The position numbers and the translations under genes are program-made. Shown piece after piece: positions 10,555-21,386 of a stretch of 64,000 nt of DNA. The DNA lies in contig CP145422.1 in NCBI GenBank assembly GCA_036867785.1, positions 124,001-188,000 of the forward strand, written 5' to 3'. Position 1 is the stretch's first letter, and every line of letters begins with the position of its first letter. The stretch is from Plasmodiophora brassicae. Taxonomy: Eukaryota; Endomyxa: Phytomyxea; Phytomyxea; Plasmodiophorida. Under the pieces are notes generated by a model. The model did no database searches. It saw only the letters and a list, made by a program, of their open reading frames with translations, and was not told where the DNA came from.

Positions 10555-12234
10555 CTAACCTTTCGTAACGATCATTGGCACTAAGCGAACGACGCGTTTG
10601 GAGATGTTGGCGGCCTCGCACGTATTGACGACCTCGTCGACATCCTTGTACGAGCGCGCGTCTTCCTCTTGGACCAGCTTCGGGTTGCCGACCTTGATAG
10701 TGACGCCCATGCGCTTCAGGGATTCGAGCGTGTCCTTGGATTTGATCACATCACGAGCATGGTGCCGACTCAGAAGCCGGCCGGCACCATGACAGGTGCT
10801 CCCCCACGTTGTCGACATGCCTTCCTTGGTACCCGTCAGAACGTACGACGCCGTCCCCATTGATCCTCCAACAAGAACAGGCTGCCCAATCTCCTTGTAA
10901 TCGTCAGGAATGGATGGGTGCCCAGGTGGGAACGCTCGCGTGGCACCCTTGCGATGAACGAGCAGGTCTCGCTCATACCCGTTGACCATGTGCTTCTCGG
11001 CTTTGGCCGTGTTGTGCGCCACATCGTAGATCAAAGACATGCCCATCTCTGCTGACGACTTCTTCATCACCGTTGCGAACGCCGTCCTGACCGCATGCGT
11101 TATTGCCGACCGGTTCGCGAACGCGAAATTGCTGGCACACGCCAGCGCAGACTGAGACGTGAATTGGGTCTTGGCGAAGACACGTTCAGCGTGCTGCCAA
11201 TACGTACGAGGTACTTCTGACCGATCTGCGATTTGATCGGGGCGCACATCAGCTGCCGGTCGTTGAGCGCGATCGGCTGTTTCGCCGACTTCATCATCAT
11301 CAGGTAATCGGAGCACACCTGGTGCCCGAGCCCCCGAGACCCTGTATGGATCATAATGCAGACCTGCCCTTCACGTTCCAGCCTGACGTCGTTTCTAAGT
11401 TAGTGATAAGAAGCACATGCATCGGCTGTCGCATACCCCATCGCCCTGGCAGCTTCAGCATCGTAGATCTTGTCGATCTTCTGGACTTCGCAGTAGTGGT
11501 TCCCGGCACCTAGGGTGCCAACCTGATCGCGACCGCGTTCTTTGGCGCGTGCGGACACGTCATTCGCATGCCCACCCGGCACACGTCCTTTCTCCTCACA
11601 GTGCAGTCGGTCGTGTTCGGTCGCATGACCTTTCTTCACAGACCAGGCCATGCCAGTTTCGAGAATCTCCTCCAGTTCCTTCTTCGAAAGCGACAGATAG
11701 CTTCGCCCGCCAACGCCACTTGGGATCCCATCCATCAGATGCTGTGCCAGGCGTTCCTGAACTGGGGTAATGTCTTCTGCCATCAGATTCGTGCGGATCA
11801 GTCGCACGCCACAGCAAATGTCTGATATCGTGGTCAACCGCATGGTCTGTAGCCTCCTCGAGATAACGTTTACCGAAGCCAACGCCGCCAGGGGAAACAA
11901 CCGCTTCCGGATCGTTCATGTCCATAGCGGCAACGTTTCCAATGGCGAACCCGTACCCAGCATGGCAATCAGGCAGGCCAATGGATTCTTTAACGATTCC
12001 AGGCAGGGTAGCCACATTGGCGATCTGGCATACAGCGGGTAGGAACCCACCCCCACCGTGGCCGGCAAGCTCGTCCAGCAACGCCGGGCGAAGCTTATCG
12101 TTGGCGTAGAACACGCCAGGGACGCGCATGTTCGGCACGAACCCTTTGGCGATTGTGTTCCGCACCGAACCACCTTGTTCATCGGCTAACGTCAGATACT
12201 GCAGCTGCTGCTCCTGGCAGGAACGGCCCGGCAT
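10555..12234 (-). CDS. RTCB: RtcB, tRNA-splicing ligase
   Basis: RtcB joins 2',3'-cyclic phosphate and 5'-OH RNA ends, using GTP and Mn2+, in tRNA splicing and the unfolded-protein response. Exons 12234-11874, 11821-11437, 11394-11208 and 11151-10555 (introns 52, 42 and 56 nt) give 509 residues; human has 505. Visible motifs in order: [90 protein letters not shown] and STCHGAGR, whose His is the guanylation site. The metal-binding Cys and all catalytic His residues are present. The usual DINCG reads DICCG. The start is the only in-frame ATG upstream of the first motif. The product should be catalytically active. Confidence 0.97.
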
Positions 12235-12342
12235 CGTCAGGTGTGACTTCCAGCGGCCCGGACGCACCAATTATATTCCTGGACCGCTGCGTTGCATCCA
12301 CTAACCGTGATCTGCCCGACGGGCGCACTATCGAAAATTGCG

Positions 12343-12348
<6 letters not shown>

Positions 12349-12375
<27 letters not shown>
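12349..12375. repeat. Poly(C) tract, 27 bp
   Basis: An uninterrupted run of 27 C on the plus strand, about 115 bp upstream of the RtcB start. On the RtcB coding strand it is poly(G), which can form quadruplexes. Such a length is likely to vary between individuals and to be error-prone in sequencing. Confidence 0.95.
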
Positions 12376-12532
12376 GACATGTGCGACTTTTGGGCCCTCG
12401 CCACGCCGTATGTTATGGCACGGCCGCGACGGGGGTCGCGCAGCCGCGCAGTTTGAATAAACGTCCACGGCAACCGACGGCTTCGGCAGTCCAAATACAC
12501 GATAGATTTGATGTCTTAAAATGCCTATTACT

Positions 12533-12982
12533 CCCTAATTGTCACAGCGCACGTTCCCCTAATTGTCACAGCGCACGTTCCCCTAATTGTCACAGCGCAC
12601 GTTCCCCTAATTGTCACAGCGCACGTTCCCCTAATTGTCACAGCGCACGTCCCCCTAATTGTCACAGCGCACGTTCCCCTAATTGTCACAGCGCACGTTC
12701 CCCTAATTGTCACAGCGCACGTTCCCCTAATTGTCACAGCGCACGTTCCCCTAATTGTCACAGCGCACGTTCCCCTAATTGTCACAGCGCACGTTCCCCT
12801 AATTGTCACAGCGCACGTCCCCCTAATTGTCACAGCGCACGTTCCCCTAATTGTCACAGCGCACGTTCCCCTAATTGTCACAGCGCACGTTCCCCTAATT
12901 GTCACAGCGCACGTTCCCCTAATTGTCACAGCGCACGTTCCCCTAATTGTCACAGCGCACGTTCCCCTAATTGTCACAGCGC
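12533..12982. repeat. 24-bp minisatellite, about 18.7 units
   Basis: The unit is CCTAATTGTCACAGCGCACG followed by TTCC. Units are almost identical; two carry the same T-to-C change (near 12650 and 12818) exactly seven units apart, which suggests a 168-bp block was duplicated within the array. The unit length is a multiple of three, so all frames stay open (NCHSARSP repeated on the plus strand), but there is no flanking evidence that it is translated. The minus strand reads TTAGGGG once per unit. Confidence 0.95.
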
Positions 12983-13266
12983 CAGTGTCTGTTGGGCAGT
13001 TACGGACTGCGCCAGTCGGGCAGTTCTGGGGCAGCTGCGGGGCGGCTGATCGGTTATATACCAGTAAAAATTCCCGGCCCAACGGAGTGCGCCTGCTGAG
13101 GGATGCACATCTGATGCCGCACCATGTAAGCGAGGCCACGGGAACGAGACGTGGGTCGATGCTGCTGCCGCCGCGGAAAACAGGAGGTGTTGCATGCCGG
13201 AAAGGTTCCAGCCCGCCATCGTTTAAGACCAAGGGCGAGCGGCGTTCAGGTCGGACAAAAACAACG

Positions 13267-13339
13267 TGTCCTCTTCGCGGATCGAACGCGAGACCTTACG
13301 ATCTTCAGTCGTACGCTCTCCCAACTGAGCTAAGAAGAC
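13267..13339 (-). tRNA. tRNA-Phe (GAA), copy 1
   Basis: A full 73-nt cloverleaf without intron: acceptor GTCTTCT/AGAGGAC, D-arm GCTC/GAGC with AGTTGGGA loop, anticodon arm TACGA-CTGAAGA-TCGTA (anticodon GAA), T-arm TCGCG-TTCGATC-CGCGA, discriminator A. The internal promoter boxes are intact and a run of five T, a Pol III terminator, follows on the minus strand. Confidence 0.97.
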
Positions 13340-13858
13340 CACAACCTGCTGGTGCTCGGCGTTGCTAACAAACATGTTAATTACCCCACATTCGTTCTGG
13401 TATATGCAAACGCCTCCTGTCGAATTCAAGTGATCATTGGTCCAGAGCGGCACATTGTCCCAGGAGACCGGCCAGACGTATCAAGGGCACAAAGACCGCA
13501 TATGGTCAATCCCCGGTTATGACAACTGAGCTGCGAAATGATAACCAAATGTGAACGGAAGAGATCGTATGAGGTCGATCATTGCCGGCAGGAATGCGAA
13601 TCCGGACTCAATGTCGTGGTCCCCATGGACGAATTTAGGTTGTAAACGCGGTACATCGTGGAACAGAGAAGATCGGAGTTGCTGATGCCCTTGCAAGTTC
13701 CATGCAAAACACCAGGCACCGTCCTATGGGGACGATCTGGAACCCGATTCGCTCGTCAGGCGTGAGGCACTAACGGAGACTGGCATTGGCGTCATTTAAC
13801 AAAACAGATCGCAGCTACGGCTGGCCAGTGGGCAGTGGTGGCACCCGACAAAAGAAGA

Positions 13859-13931
13859 TGTCCTCTTCGCGGATCGAACGCGAGACCTTACGATCTTCAG
13901 TCGTACGCTCTCCCAACTGAGCTAAGAAGAC
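13859..13931 (-). tRNA. tRNA-Phe (GAA), copy 2
   Basis: Identical over all 73 nt to the copy at 13267, while flanking sequence is unrelated. A four-T stretch follows on the minus strand as terminator. Confidence 0.97.
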
Positions 13932-14733
13932 AGCGACGTGTATTGCGACGGTTCATACTGTACTCGGATATGGATCCGACACCTACCATAGGTTAACTGA
14001 TTTGGTAGTTGGACGCCTGATTGTGACATTGCAATTCCCGCGTCGAGGTGGTCAACAGCATCTGCCCCAGGGAACGACAAACGAGGAGGTGTATAGACAC
14101 AGACCAAGCGCGGCGGTCGCATGACGCCTCGATCGACGACACTGTTGTTGTGCAGCATCCCTCCAAGACTGTTTCTTCATATTCCGATCAGCATCGACAC
14201 CGGTTGCCCTCTGATCCCCGAAGAAGTTATCGCTGCCGGCATCCACGAAGCAGCACCCTTGGCAGCCGTCATCGTGTGACGGAACACCCCGCTTCGGCGC
14301 CACGAATGCGAACAGAGCAGGTTAGTCGCCAATGGCGCCGAACTAACCGACACGCCAGCTGCGATCTCACTCATCCCAGGACCGCCCAGTCACCGATAGT
14401 GGCCGGGTACAGAGGGTCGACGCCTCGGTAGGCGGACGGATGCGTCTCGTTGCGTTCAGTTTGCCAATTGTCTCGTGTGAGCGCGATAGCCGACGTCGCA
14501 CGGAATCGCGTGATCCTGAGATGTTGCCCAACTCGGACGATGCGTCGCCAACGTCGGTTCTATGCCTCCGAATGGGTGGCCAGTCCATTCGCGCCCGCTC
14601 GCTCCGATGCAGGCCCAGCCTCCGAAACCAACGGAGAGTATCTCACGTTCGGTCGTCGGGGACGTAGTGGTAGCAGAGCGTTTGTCGCGTAGAGAGCGCT
14701 GGCTGTCGATTGCGGTAGTTGCACGTCCCAGGC
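13932..14733. other. Intergenic, no supported gene
   Basis: Short overlapping frames on both strands (for example 14048-14431 plus and 14177-14374 minus) show no recognisable motif or consistent splice pattern. The region separates the tRNA genes from the chitin synthase and should contain its promoter. Confidence 0.4.
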
Positions 14734-16575
14734 ATGACGACGACAACGCTGGTGGAGGCCGCCGGGTTCTTCTTCGACGACTATGGCACGTGCATCGTGT
14801 ACGCCATCGTCTGGTTCACCCTGCTGATCGCGTTCCTGCACGCGACCTGCTACATCGTGACGTACTCCGTCACGCTGGGCAACGTCGCCGTCTACGGCGA
14901 GAAGAACCAGGACCACCCGGTCCTGACGCGACTCGTTGCCGGCACGTTCCTCGTGCTGTACACCTGCTACAACGCTGGCATCTACGGCCTGTTGGTCATG
15001 TCGATGGACTTCGGCCACGCGTTCTGGCGGTCGCCTTGGGGCATCCTGGACCCGACGCTCACCGTGATACTCATGCTGGAGCCGCTTGCGCTAGTGATCG
15101 TCACCTGGCTGAAGATCAAGTGTGCGATCGACTCGTGGCGACGTGCACCCAACGAAGAGGAGGTGCTGGAGGCGATCGCCCAGCGGGAGGAGAACAAGAG
15201 GGAAAGCAACAGCAACCCGTACGTCACGGTCGTCATGCCGATCTACAACGAGCCGATTGAGTCGCTGATGATTGCGATCAACTCGGTGACGGAGGTCCAG
15301 TACCCGTTGCACCGCCTGCACCTCGTGCTGGCGTTCGATTCCGACCACGTGTCGACGCTGTACCGGGCGGTCATCTACTGCCTCCAGGCGAACAAGGCCG
15401 ATATCGACTACGTCGCGCTGTCGACCAGCAAAGGCATGGACGAGATCGGCGACATCGGCAACGACTTCCCTGCCGTCGGCGACATCATGTACCGGGGCCT
15501 GATGGTGACCCCATGCCGGTTCGTGCACGGCGGCAAGCGGCACGCGCAGATGTGCGCCTTCCGCTACCTGTCGGACGTGTACGCGGCGCAGGCGACGAAG
15601 CCGCTGCTCCTGTTCATCGACTCGGACATTGAGCTGGACGAGTTCGCCATCGCGCACTTCACCTACGAGATGACGGGCCAGACGGGCGTCTACCGCGAGG
15701 CGCTGACGGGGCTGATCACGTGCAAGACGGCCGGCACGTACAGCTTCCTGAAGGTACTGCAGGACACCGAATACGTTGAGTCGCAGATGCTGCAACGCAA
15801 CGCTGAGGATTACCTCGGGTCGGTGTCCTGCCTGCCGGGCGCCCTGACGATGGTCCGGTTCGAGACGCTGGCCAGCGTCGCGTCCATCTACTTTGGCAAC
15901 ATGGACGCCGTCGACCCGTTCGACTTCAACCGGACGCACCTGGGCGAGGACCGCTACCTGACGCACCTGCTGATGGAGAAGCGTCCCGAGAGGTACCGTA
16001 TCGGGTTCTGCCCGTCCGCCCGCTGCAAGACGGAAGGGTGCGACTCGTTCCGATCGCTGCTGAAGCAGCGCCGGCGATGGTACCTGGGGACGCTGATGAA
16101 CGAGGTCTACCAGCTGGCGTCGCCGATCCTCTGGCGGCAGTACCCCGGCCTGAACGGTCTGATTGGTCTGTCCGCCCTGCGCAACGGCCCGCTGTTCGTC
16201 TACGTCCTGTTCCTACAGCTGATGCACGGCCAGGGCACGTGGTATTCGTACGCGTACGCCGTAAGCGTCTTTGGTGCCATTTGGATGTTCGTGATCGCCG
16301 CCGGCTTCAAGATTGGCCGACTGAAAATCGCCTGGTTCTACCCGGTCGTCCTGGTCTGCCTCCCCGTCATGGCCGCCGTCTTCCAGGTCTACGGGATGTT
16401 GACCTTCAACGTACGTACGTGGGGCGGGCCGCGTACCGCCGCTGACCGGGCGAGCGAGAGTGCTCTCGATGAGGTGGTCATTATGCCAAAGCACGACCTC
16501 CCACAGGCAATCGCAGATGATCAGGAGCCGATCGGTGATGGCGACCATGCCGCGATGATGGGCAGCCCCATGTAG
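14734..16575 (+). CDS. Chitin synthase-like GT2 glycosyltransferase
   Basis: A single-exon gene of 613 residues. Processive family 2 membrane glycosyltransferases polymerise UDP-GlcNAc (chitin) or related sugars and extrude the chain. The start is the ATG at 14734; upstream frame uses no ATG. Order: N-terminal membrane segments (about residues 22-48, 70-90, 105-130), the nucleotide-sugar fold beginning VTVVMPIYNEP at about 170, donor-site FIDSDIELDE, acceptor-site THLGEDRYLTH, and the chain-binding QRRRW that typifies chitin synthases, then C-terminal membrane segments from about residue 490. The acidic tail after 560 is likely cytosolic. It lacks the long myosin or regulatory extensions of fungal enzymes. 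Chitin is most likely, but another beta-linked polymer cannot be excluded. Confidence 0.85.
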   Translation: MTTTTLVEAAGFFFDDYGTCIVYAIVWFTLLIAFLHATCYIVTYSVTLGNVAVYGEKNQDHPVLTRLVAGTFLVLYTCYNAGIYGLLVMSMDFGHAFWRSPWGILDPTLTVILMLEPLALVIVTWLKIKCAIDSWRRAPNEEEVLEAIAQREENKRESNSNPYVTVVMPIYNEPIESLMIAINSVTEVQYPLHRLHLVLAFDSDHVSTLYRAVIYCLQANKADIDYVALSTSKGMDEIGDIGNDFPAVGDIMYRGLMVTPCRFVHGGKRHAQMCAFRYLSDVYAAQATKPLLLFIDSDIELDEFAIAHFTYEMTGQTGVYREALTGLITCKTAGTYSFLKVLQDTEYVESQMLQRNAEDYLGSVSCLPGALTMVRFETLASVASIYFGNMDAVDPFDFNRTHLGEDRYLTHLLMEKRPERYRIGFCPSARCKTEGCDSFRSLLKQRRRWYLGTLMNEVYQLASPILWRQYPGLNGLIGLSALRNGPLFVYVLFLQLMHGQGTWYSYAYAVSVFGAIWMFVIAAGFKIGRLKIAWFYPVVLVCLPVMAAVFQVYGMLTFNVRTWGGPRTAADRASESALDEVVIMPKHDLPQAIADDQEPIGDGDHAAMMGSPM

Positions 16576-16754
16576 GGTACCCCTGCCCACGAAGCGTTCC
16601 AATCCTGGCCTCATTGTTCCTTGTCATTCATAAACGTTCCCCCTCCGCCTGTTTACTTGGGCCAATCGCGTTCAAACCAGGATGCCGTTTCCCGCTGGCT
16701 CTTGAATGGCCCGATGCCGCTCGTGGCCCCGATGGCGCCGGCAGCAACAAAAAA

Positions 16755-16827
16755 TGTCCTCTTCGCGGATCGAACGCGAGACCTTACGATCTTCAGTCGT
16801 ACGCTCTCCCAACTGAGCTAAGAAGAC
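16755..16827 (-). tRNA. tRNA-Phe (GAA), copy 3
   Basis: The third identical 73-nt tRNA-Phe gene, placed between the chitin synthase stop and the glycosyltransferase-like gene. Six T follow on the minus strand as terminator. Confidence 0.97.
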
Positions 16828-16943
16828 AGCCACGCTGCGCACAATCATGAGGCGACCCAATGTGCGGGCACGGCCATGAACACGGGACAGTGCAGTCCCT
16901 CTCGCTCTCCTGCAGCATCCTACCGCGCCAATCGGGGCGTTTA

Positions 16944-18043
16944 TTATCGTTGGGGCTCCAGCGCGAACGTCTTGGCGGCGACTTTCCAGTCGAGGTCGTT
17001 GACGTCGCAGGAACCTTCGCCGTACGGGTCCCAGCTCTTATCGAATGACCCCAGGTTCCTAGGGTAGCCAGGTTTAGATACCTAACGTCTGCAGCGTACG
17101 CCATTGCCTACAATGTGGACGCGGGTGAGAAGTGGCTGTGGTAGACGTGACCTTCGCCATGGTTCATGTGGATGGTGTCGACGCTGGGCGTCAGGTTGAT
17201 GGTGACAATCTCCTTGTTAGCCTGTGCGTACGCCACGATCCAATTGTCGAAGCCGGTCCCGCCGATCAGGAACGGCGGCAACGCCATCCAGTCGATCGCA
17301 GCGTCCCGGTTCCAGAAGAAGAAATCCGCTGTGATGTCCTGGAATTTCTTCCCGTTCGCACGAACGAACGCCGTCCAGTTCCGCCACGTCCCATCGTCGA
17401 TATCGCGATCCATTGGCATGATCTCATCCGGCACGTCCACGTTGTATCTGACGCCAGTGATGAACACGGATTGCCACCCGTGCTCGACGATGCCGTTGGC
17501 GATCGCCTCCAGGGCCGGAGGCAGCGTGTCCAGGAAGATGATATCACTGTTCGTGAACCCAAGGATAGGGCCCGTTCCGATCCGTGTCACCGTCTCCATG
17601 ACGTGGTTGTACGTCTGGTCGCCGATAGCGCTACCGCTAGCCGGGTGCATGGTCGGCAACCCGAGGCGATGCGCCACCTTCGCCGTCGGGCAATGCTTCG
17701 TCATCACGATGAAATTCACGCGGTCCAGGATCCGCCGCGAATGCAGCATGAACTTGAAGTGGTTCATCCCACCAGCGTTGTACGTGTTCTTTGCAATCGG
17801 TTTCGGTGTCAGGATGATCGTCGCCAAAGCGTCCGGGTTCAACGGACGCGACAGGCCCAGTTGCCCGCATTCGAAATCAGGTTCGTCGTCGACGGCGAAC
17901 ACGGCTGCCGGCGGCGACACCCGCCAGCAGGACGACACCAACGCGGCCACAATCACAACGATCTGGAACGCGGCGACGATGCAGGCGCCGATGGCCAGGC
18001 GCTGTTTGGCGGGGTCGTACCCAGGCCAGCGACGACACAACAT
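16944..18043 (-). CDS. Type II membrane glycosyltransferase-like protein
   Basis: Two exons (18043-17112 and 17058-16944; intron 53 nt with ATCTAAAC branch site) give 348 residues. A short cytosolic head with RRWP is followed by one membrane anchor at about residues 18-38, as in Golgi glycosyltransferases. The luminal part contains ILGFTNSDIIFLDTLPPAL, a typical sugar-nucleotide DxD-like site, FITGVRYNVDVP, ITADFFFWNRDAAIDWM, and GGTGFDNWIVAYA near the end. This pattern occurs in a broad family of uncharacterised eukaryotic nucleotide-diphospho-sugar transferases. The second exon (LGSFDKSWDPYGEGSCDVND and onward) was found from a frame that restores phase. The substrate is unknown. Confidence 0.72.
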
Positions 18044-18752
18044 CGTTGCTTGCCTGTCCCTGGCACTGCCTGCAAGCTCTAGGCGGCTCTCGGCGCGCTA
18101 ATGTTACACATGCCCTAGCCGGTGCTCAGCGTGTTAGAGGGCCTGGGCGCCTGTGCATCAGACGACGACTTGCACCTGTGCTGAAGGTGCAGGGAGTTCA
18201 CCCATACGGGTCGGGCACGTCGGCAGGCGTCCAGCAGGACGCGCTGTGCTCGTCGTGGGTCGTGCAGCTGGTCTACGGCGACGTCGGCGCTGGCGCAGGT
18301 AGACGCGCCATGGCGTTGACGACCCGCGACGTGCGATGTCGAACACAGCGACATGTACCTGTTGTTGCAGTCTTGCAGACAGGCCCAGTTCAGCGGACGC
18401 TCACCACAGGGCTCGCACAGATCAGATGCGGCGCCTCTCCGACGTCAGGTGTCGCCGCCGGACCATGTACTGCCGTTGCCGGCGCATCGTGCCCAAGACC
18501 CTGACTGGAAACGCGGAAGCAATGAAGCGCGCGGATTAGCCATGGTTGATCATACAGGGCGCAGGTCTGCTGGAGAACGAGACGCCAGGCGGTGTTATCT
18601 ATGACTTGCAGGCAGGCTACATTCTTGGCGATACAGAAGAACGGTGGCACATGTGCCAACGCACACTGCAAGCTGCCTCTGATTTGTCCGATGGGGTAAC
18701 AAGGTGGAGATGCTCTGCGCGCACTTTCCAGCGACTGATTCTAATTTCAGAG

Positions 18753-20207
18753 ATGGCCGAATACGACGTGGACTGTGACAGCGAGGACAGCTGGGGTTCG
18801 TGCCTATTTGACGCCGACGACGTGATCGAGATCGACGACGATTTTTTCCAGCAATATGACGTCTCAGCCGACGTGCCCGATACGGAGGAGACCCCTGCCA
18901 TCGATATTCGACCTGATCGACCGTCCGTGTCCGACGTCGCCGATCCGAGGTCGGCCGAGTTCCTCACTGTCCACGATATCTGCCGTTCCGTGTTCGAATT
19001 CCTCGACCTTCGTTCGCTTATGCCCTGTCGATACGTCAGCAAGAAGTTTGGGGCGCACGCCAGGCACGCGCTCCTGCACCGATTCGTGCGTTACGCGAAG
19101 CGCACGCGCGAATCGCCGATCGGGGTCGCCGTCCGATCCGATAATCCGTTCATCATACGCTGCATGTTGAACGACCCGAGAATGCAGGAGTGGATCAATG
19201 CCGATGTGCGCATCGGGCCGGTCGACACCGGCACGCCGCTGATGCTCTGCGCCATGTTGGAGAACGCGCGAATGATGCGCGCCCTGCTCACCCAATCCGC
19301 CGTCGACGTCAATGCCATCAACGAGCATGGACAATCTGCCCTCTACCTAGCAGCGCTCTACTCCCTCATGCACGTCCAATGCGTCGACCTGCTCCTGGCC
19401 GACCCTCGCACCGACATCAACCTGCGCGTTGGCCCTAAACGCGAACCGATCCTGTCGTTCGCCATCGAACACAACCGCAACGATTTCGTCGACAAGTTCC
19501 TCCAGCACCCCCGGGTTCAACTGTGCGGTCTCGGCACGGACGACCACCCGACCGCATTCCACCTGGCGCGTTACCCGGAAACCTTGTCGCTCCTCCTCCG
19601 GAACATCACTGTTCCGATGCTCAGCATTGCCGATACGTCCGGGTCCACGCCTTTGCACTGCCTGCTGAAGGCAAAGGGCGCGAAGCTGCGTCACCTCTTT
19701 GACGTCGAACGCCGTGTTCTCGTGTTGATCCGGGACCAGGTCCCCGACGATGTCCTTCATCGAATCGATGCGCGGCGCTCGCTATTCGCTGATTTCGTCG
19801 CGTACTGTCGACCTGGACCTCTCCTCGACTACCTCCTGCTGTGCGGGCGTATCTCGCTGGACCTGCAAGACACAACGCTGGCCGCCATCGTCAACAACGA
19901 CATGAGCTGGAACCGGATCCTATCGCATGCTGCCATCGAGCAGCAGCTGCTATCGAATCCGTACCTGGTGCAAGTGTGCCTGGCGCGTGCAATCCAGGCC
20001 TGGTACAATTGCGATCGTGTCCGATTCGTCTGTGACCGATTCCGACCCGACCTGAATGCATTCCTGCCGACCGCGGCGATCGATGTCAGGCACAGGGTGC
20101 ATGGACCTGTTACGTCCTTCATGCTGGCGGCATGCGTCTTCGACCCGGGCGCGTTACACGTTCTCGTCCATCGGCGCGAGCACCAACTTCACCATCCGCA
20201 ACGTTAA
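18753..20207 (+). CDS. F-box-like/ankyrin protein, paralogue A, C-terminus frameshifted
   Basis: The ATG at 18753 is chosen because sequence upstream is not kept in frame between the two paralogues. An acidic N-terminus (about 60 residues, DVDCDSEDSWGSC) precedes an F-box-like helix set (LTVHDICRSVFEFLDLRSLM, about residues 75-95) and ankyrin-type repeats (TPLMLCAMLENARMMRALL, GQSALYLAALYS, SGSTPLHCLL). F-box proteins usually recruit substrates to SCF ubiquitin ligases; the repeats would bind the target. Compared with paralogue B there is one extra base near 20176, so the last 40 residues are replaced by a short unrelated tail; the original frame remains readable to 20316 (HMVPN, VEVGW). It may be a gene in decay or one with an altered C-terminus. 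Confidence 0.7.
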   Translation: MAEYDVDCDSEDSWGSCLFDADDVIEIDDDFFQQYDVSADVPDTEETPAIDIRPDRPSVSDVADPRSAEFLTVHDICRSVFEFLDLRSLMPCRYVSKKFGAHARHALLHRFVRYAKRTRESPIGVAVRSDNPFIIRCMLNDPRMQEWINADVRIGPVDTGTPLMLCAMLENARMMRALLTQSAVDVNAINEHGQSALYLAALYSLMHVQCVDLLLADPRTDINLRVGPKREPILSFAIEHNRNDFVDKFLQHPRVQLCGLGTDDHPTAFHLARYPETLSLLLRNITVPMLSIADTSGSTPLHCLLKAKGAKLRHLFDVERRVLVLIRDQVPDDVLHRIDARRSLFADFVAYCRPGPLLDYLLLCGRISLDLQDTTLAAIVNNDMSWNRILSHAAIEQQLLSNPYLVQVCLARAIQAWYNCDRVRFVCDRFRPDLNAFLPTAAIDVRHRVHGPVTSFMLAACVFDPGALHVLVHRREHQLHHPQR

Positions 20208-20396
20208 CGGATTCATGTCTGTGCACATGGTCCCTAACCATGACTTGCATCGCACACAACGCCAATATCTGTGGTGTATGGTCACCCCCGAGTCGCTCGT
20301 TGAAGTCGGGTGGTAGACAGGAACAAAACTGATTCGCTTATTCTCGTGCAAATAGCAGCATTTACTTCTTGGCTACGATTTTAGTCTGAAATCGGT

Positions 20397-20836
20397 TCAA
20401 CCGTTTCGCAGGACCAGTGTCAGGATCGCCGTTATCGCGTTGATGTTTTGTTCAATCTGACGCAGAGCGACGTCGAGCACCTGCCGATCGAACTGATCCC
20501 GGCACAGATCGCGAACGGCGCAAATCAGGTCCCTGGTAGGTGGAAGACGAGATAGGACAGGGCCCGCGGGAGCGATGCGCAGATTCGTTGGGCGGCGGCG
20601 ACTTGGAGGAACGATAACCGGCGCGGCTCTTCATCACCATCAGATCTGGGTGGAACCGCGATGCGTGAGCCTGGCTGAGGATGCGGCGCACGAACTCTAC
20701 AAAGACGGGGCGGAACACGGTTCGATGCAGAGGTGACCATCCCCACCCGTCGTTGAACGTCGTACGAAACACACGTCCGCCGTCGAAACGAATCAGTGCA
20801 TGGACCGGTCGGGAGAGCGGTTGATCATCGCACTCA
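20397..20836 (-). pseudogene. Ankyrin-repeat gene remnant, copy 1
   Basis: The minus strand reads VHALIRFDGGRVFRTTFNDG then WGWSPLHRTVFRPVFVEFVR, a convincing ankyrin repeat. Continuation into QVAAAQRICASLPRALSYLV and a C-terminal helix needs changes of frame around 20640 and 20535. No start codon with a good context is seen. The matching region in copy 2 is also broken but at different places, so the ancestor was probably an intact gene. Confidence 0.5.
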
Positions 20837-21386
20837 TAACATGAGCGGCGATGACTCTGGGACCCCAGTCGTCGAAGGTCGCGTGAGCAGCAGATCGGGA
20901 TATCGATGGAGGTGATCTGTCGATGGAGAGAGAGAGGGAGACATGCATGCTCTGGTGGTTCAGCCAGTAGTCGAAGCAGTGCAGGCGCGTGGGCACCGTC
21001 CGCCTCGCCTCCAAGCGGGCCTTCCAGGATGGATACAGGTACTACTCACTTACGGCCCGATACCCTACCGCCAGACTACGATCGGTCGGTTGCTGGCTTC
21101 TGCAAGGCAAAGCGCTCCTGTGTGCACATCACGGAATGGCTTGCCGACCAATTAGGCTTGCAGCTTGACCTGTCGTGGACGGCCAAGCACGTCGCTGCCG
21201 ACGCCCTCGATGACCGCGCGCGACCCGTCTGCGCCGGCCGCCGAGACCACGTCCCGCATGCCTAGTGATGAAGCGCTCGCGGTAGATCGGTTCGTCACAG
21301 ATCCACGCTTTGCATCAGCCATAAAGGGCGAACGAACGATTGAAACGACGCCTTGTTGGGAGTGCATTTATTTCCCGCTCCGGGTG

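Noticed and set aside
12533-12982. CRISPR-like array
   Set aside because: Units are contiguous with no unique spacers, and the genome is eukaryotic.
12153-13049. Plus-strand repeat protein NCHSARSP
   Set aside because: Open only because the minisatellite unit is 24 bp; it crosses a C27 run and has no sensible flanks.
15091-15966. Antisense frame opposite the chitin synthase
   Set aside because: Shadow frame of a well-supported gene in GC-rich codon usage.
17132-18101. Two plus-strand frames of over 300 residues
   Set aside because: Antisense to the glycosyltransferase-like gene, which has the anchor and fold motifs.
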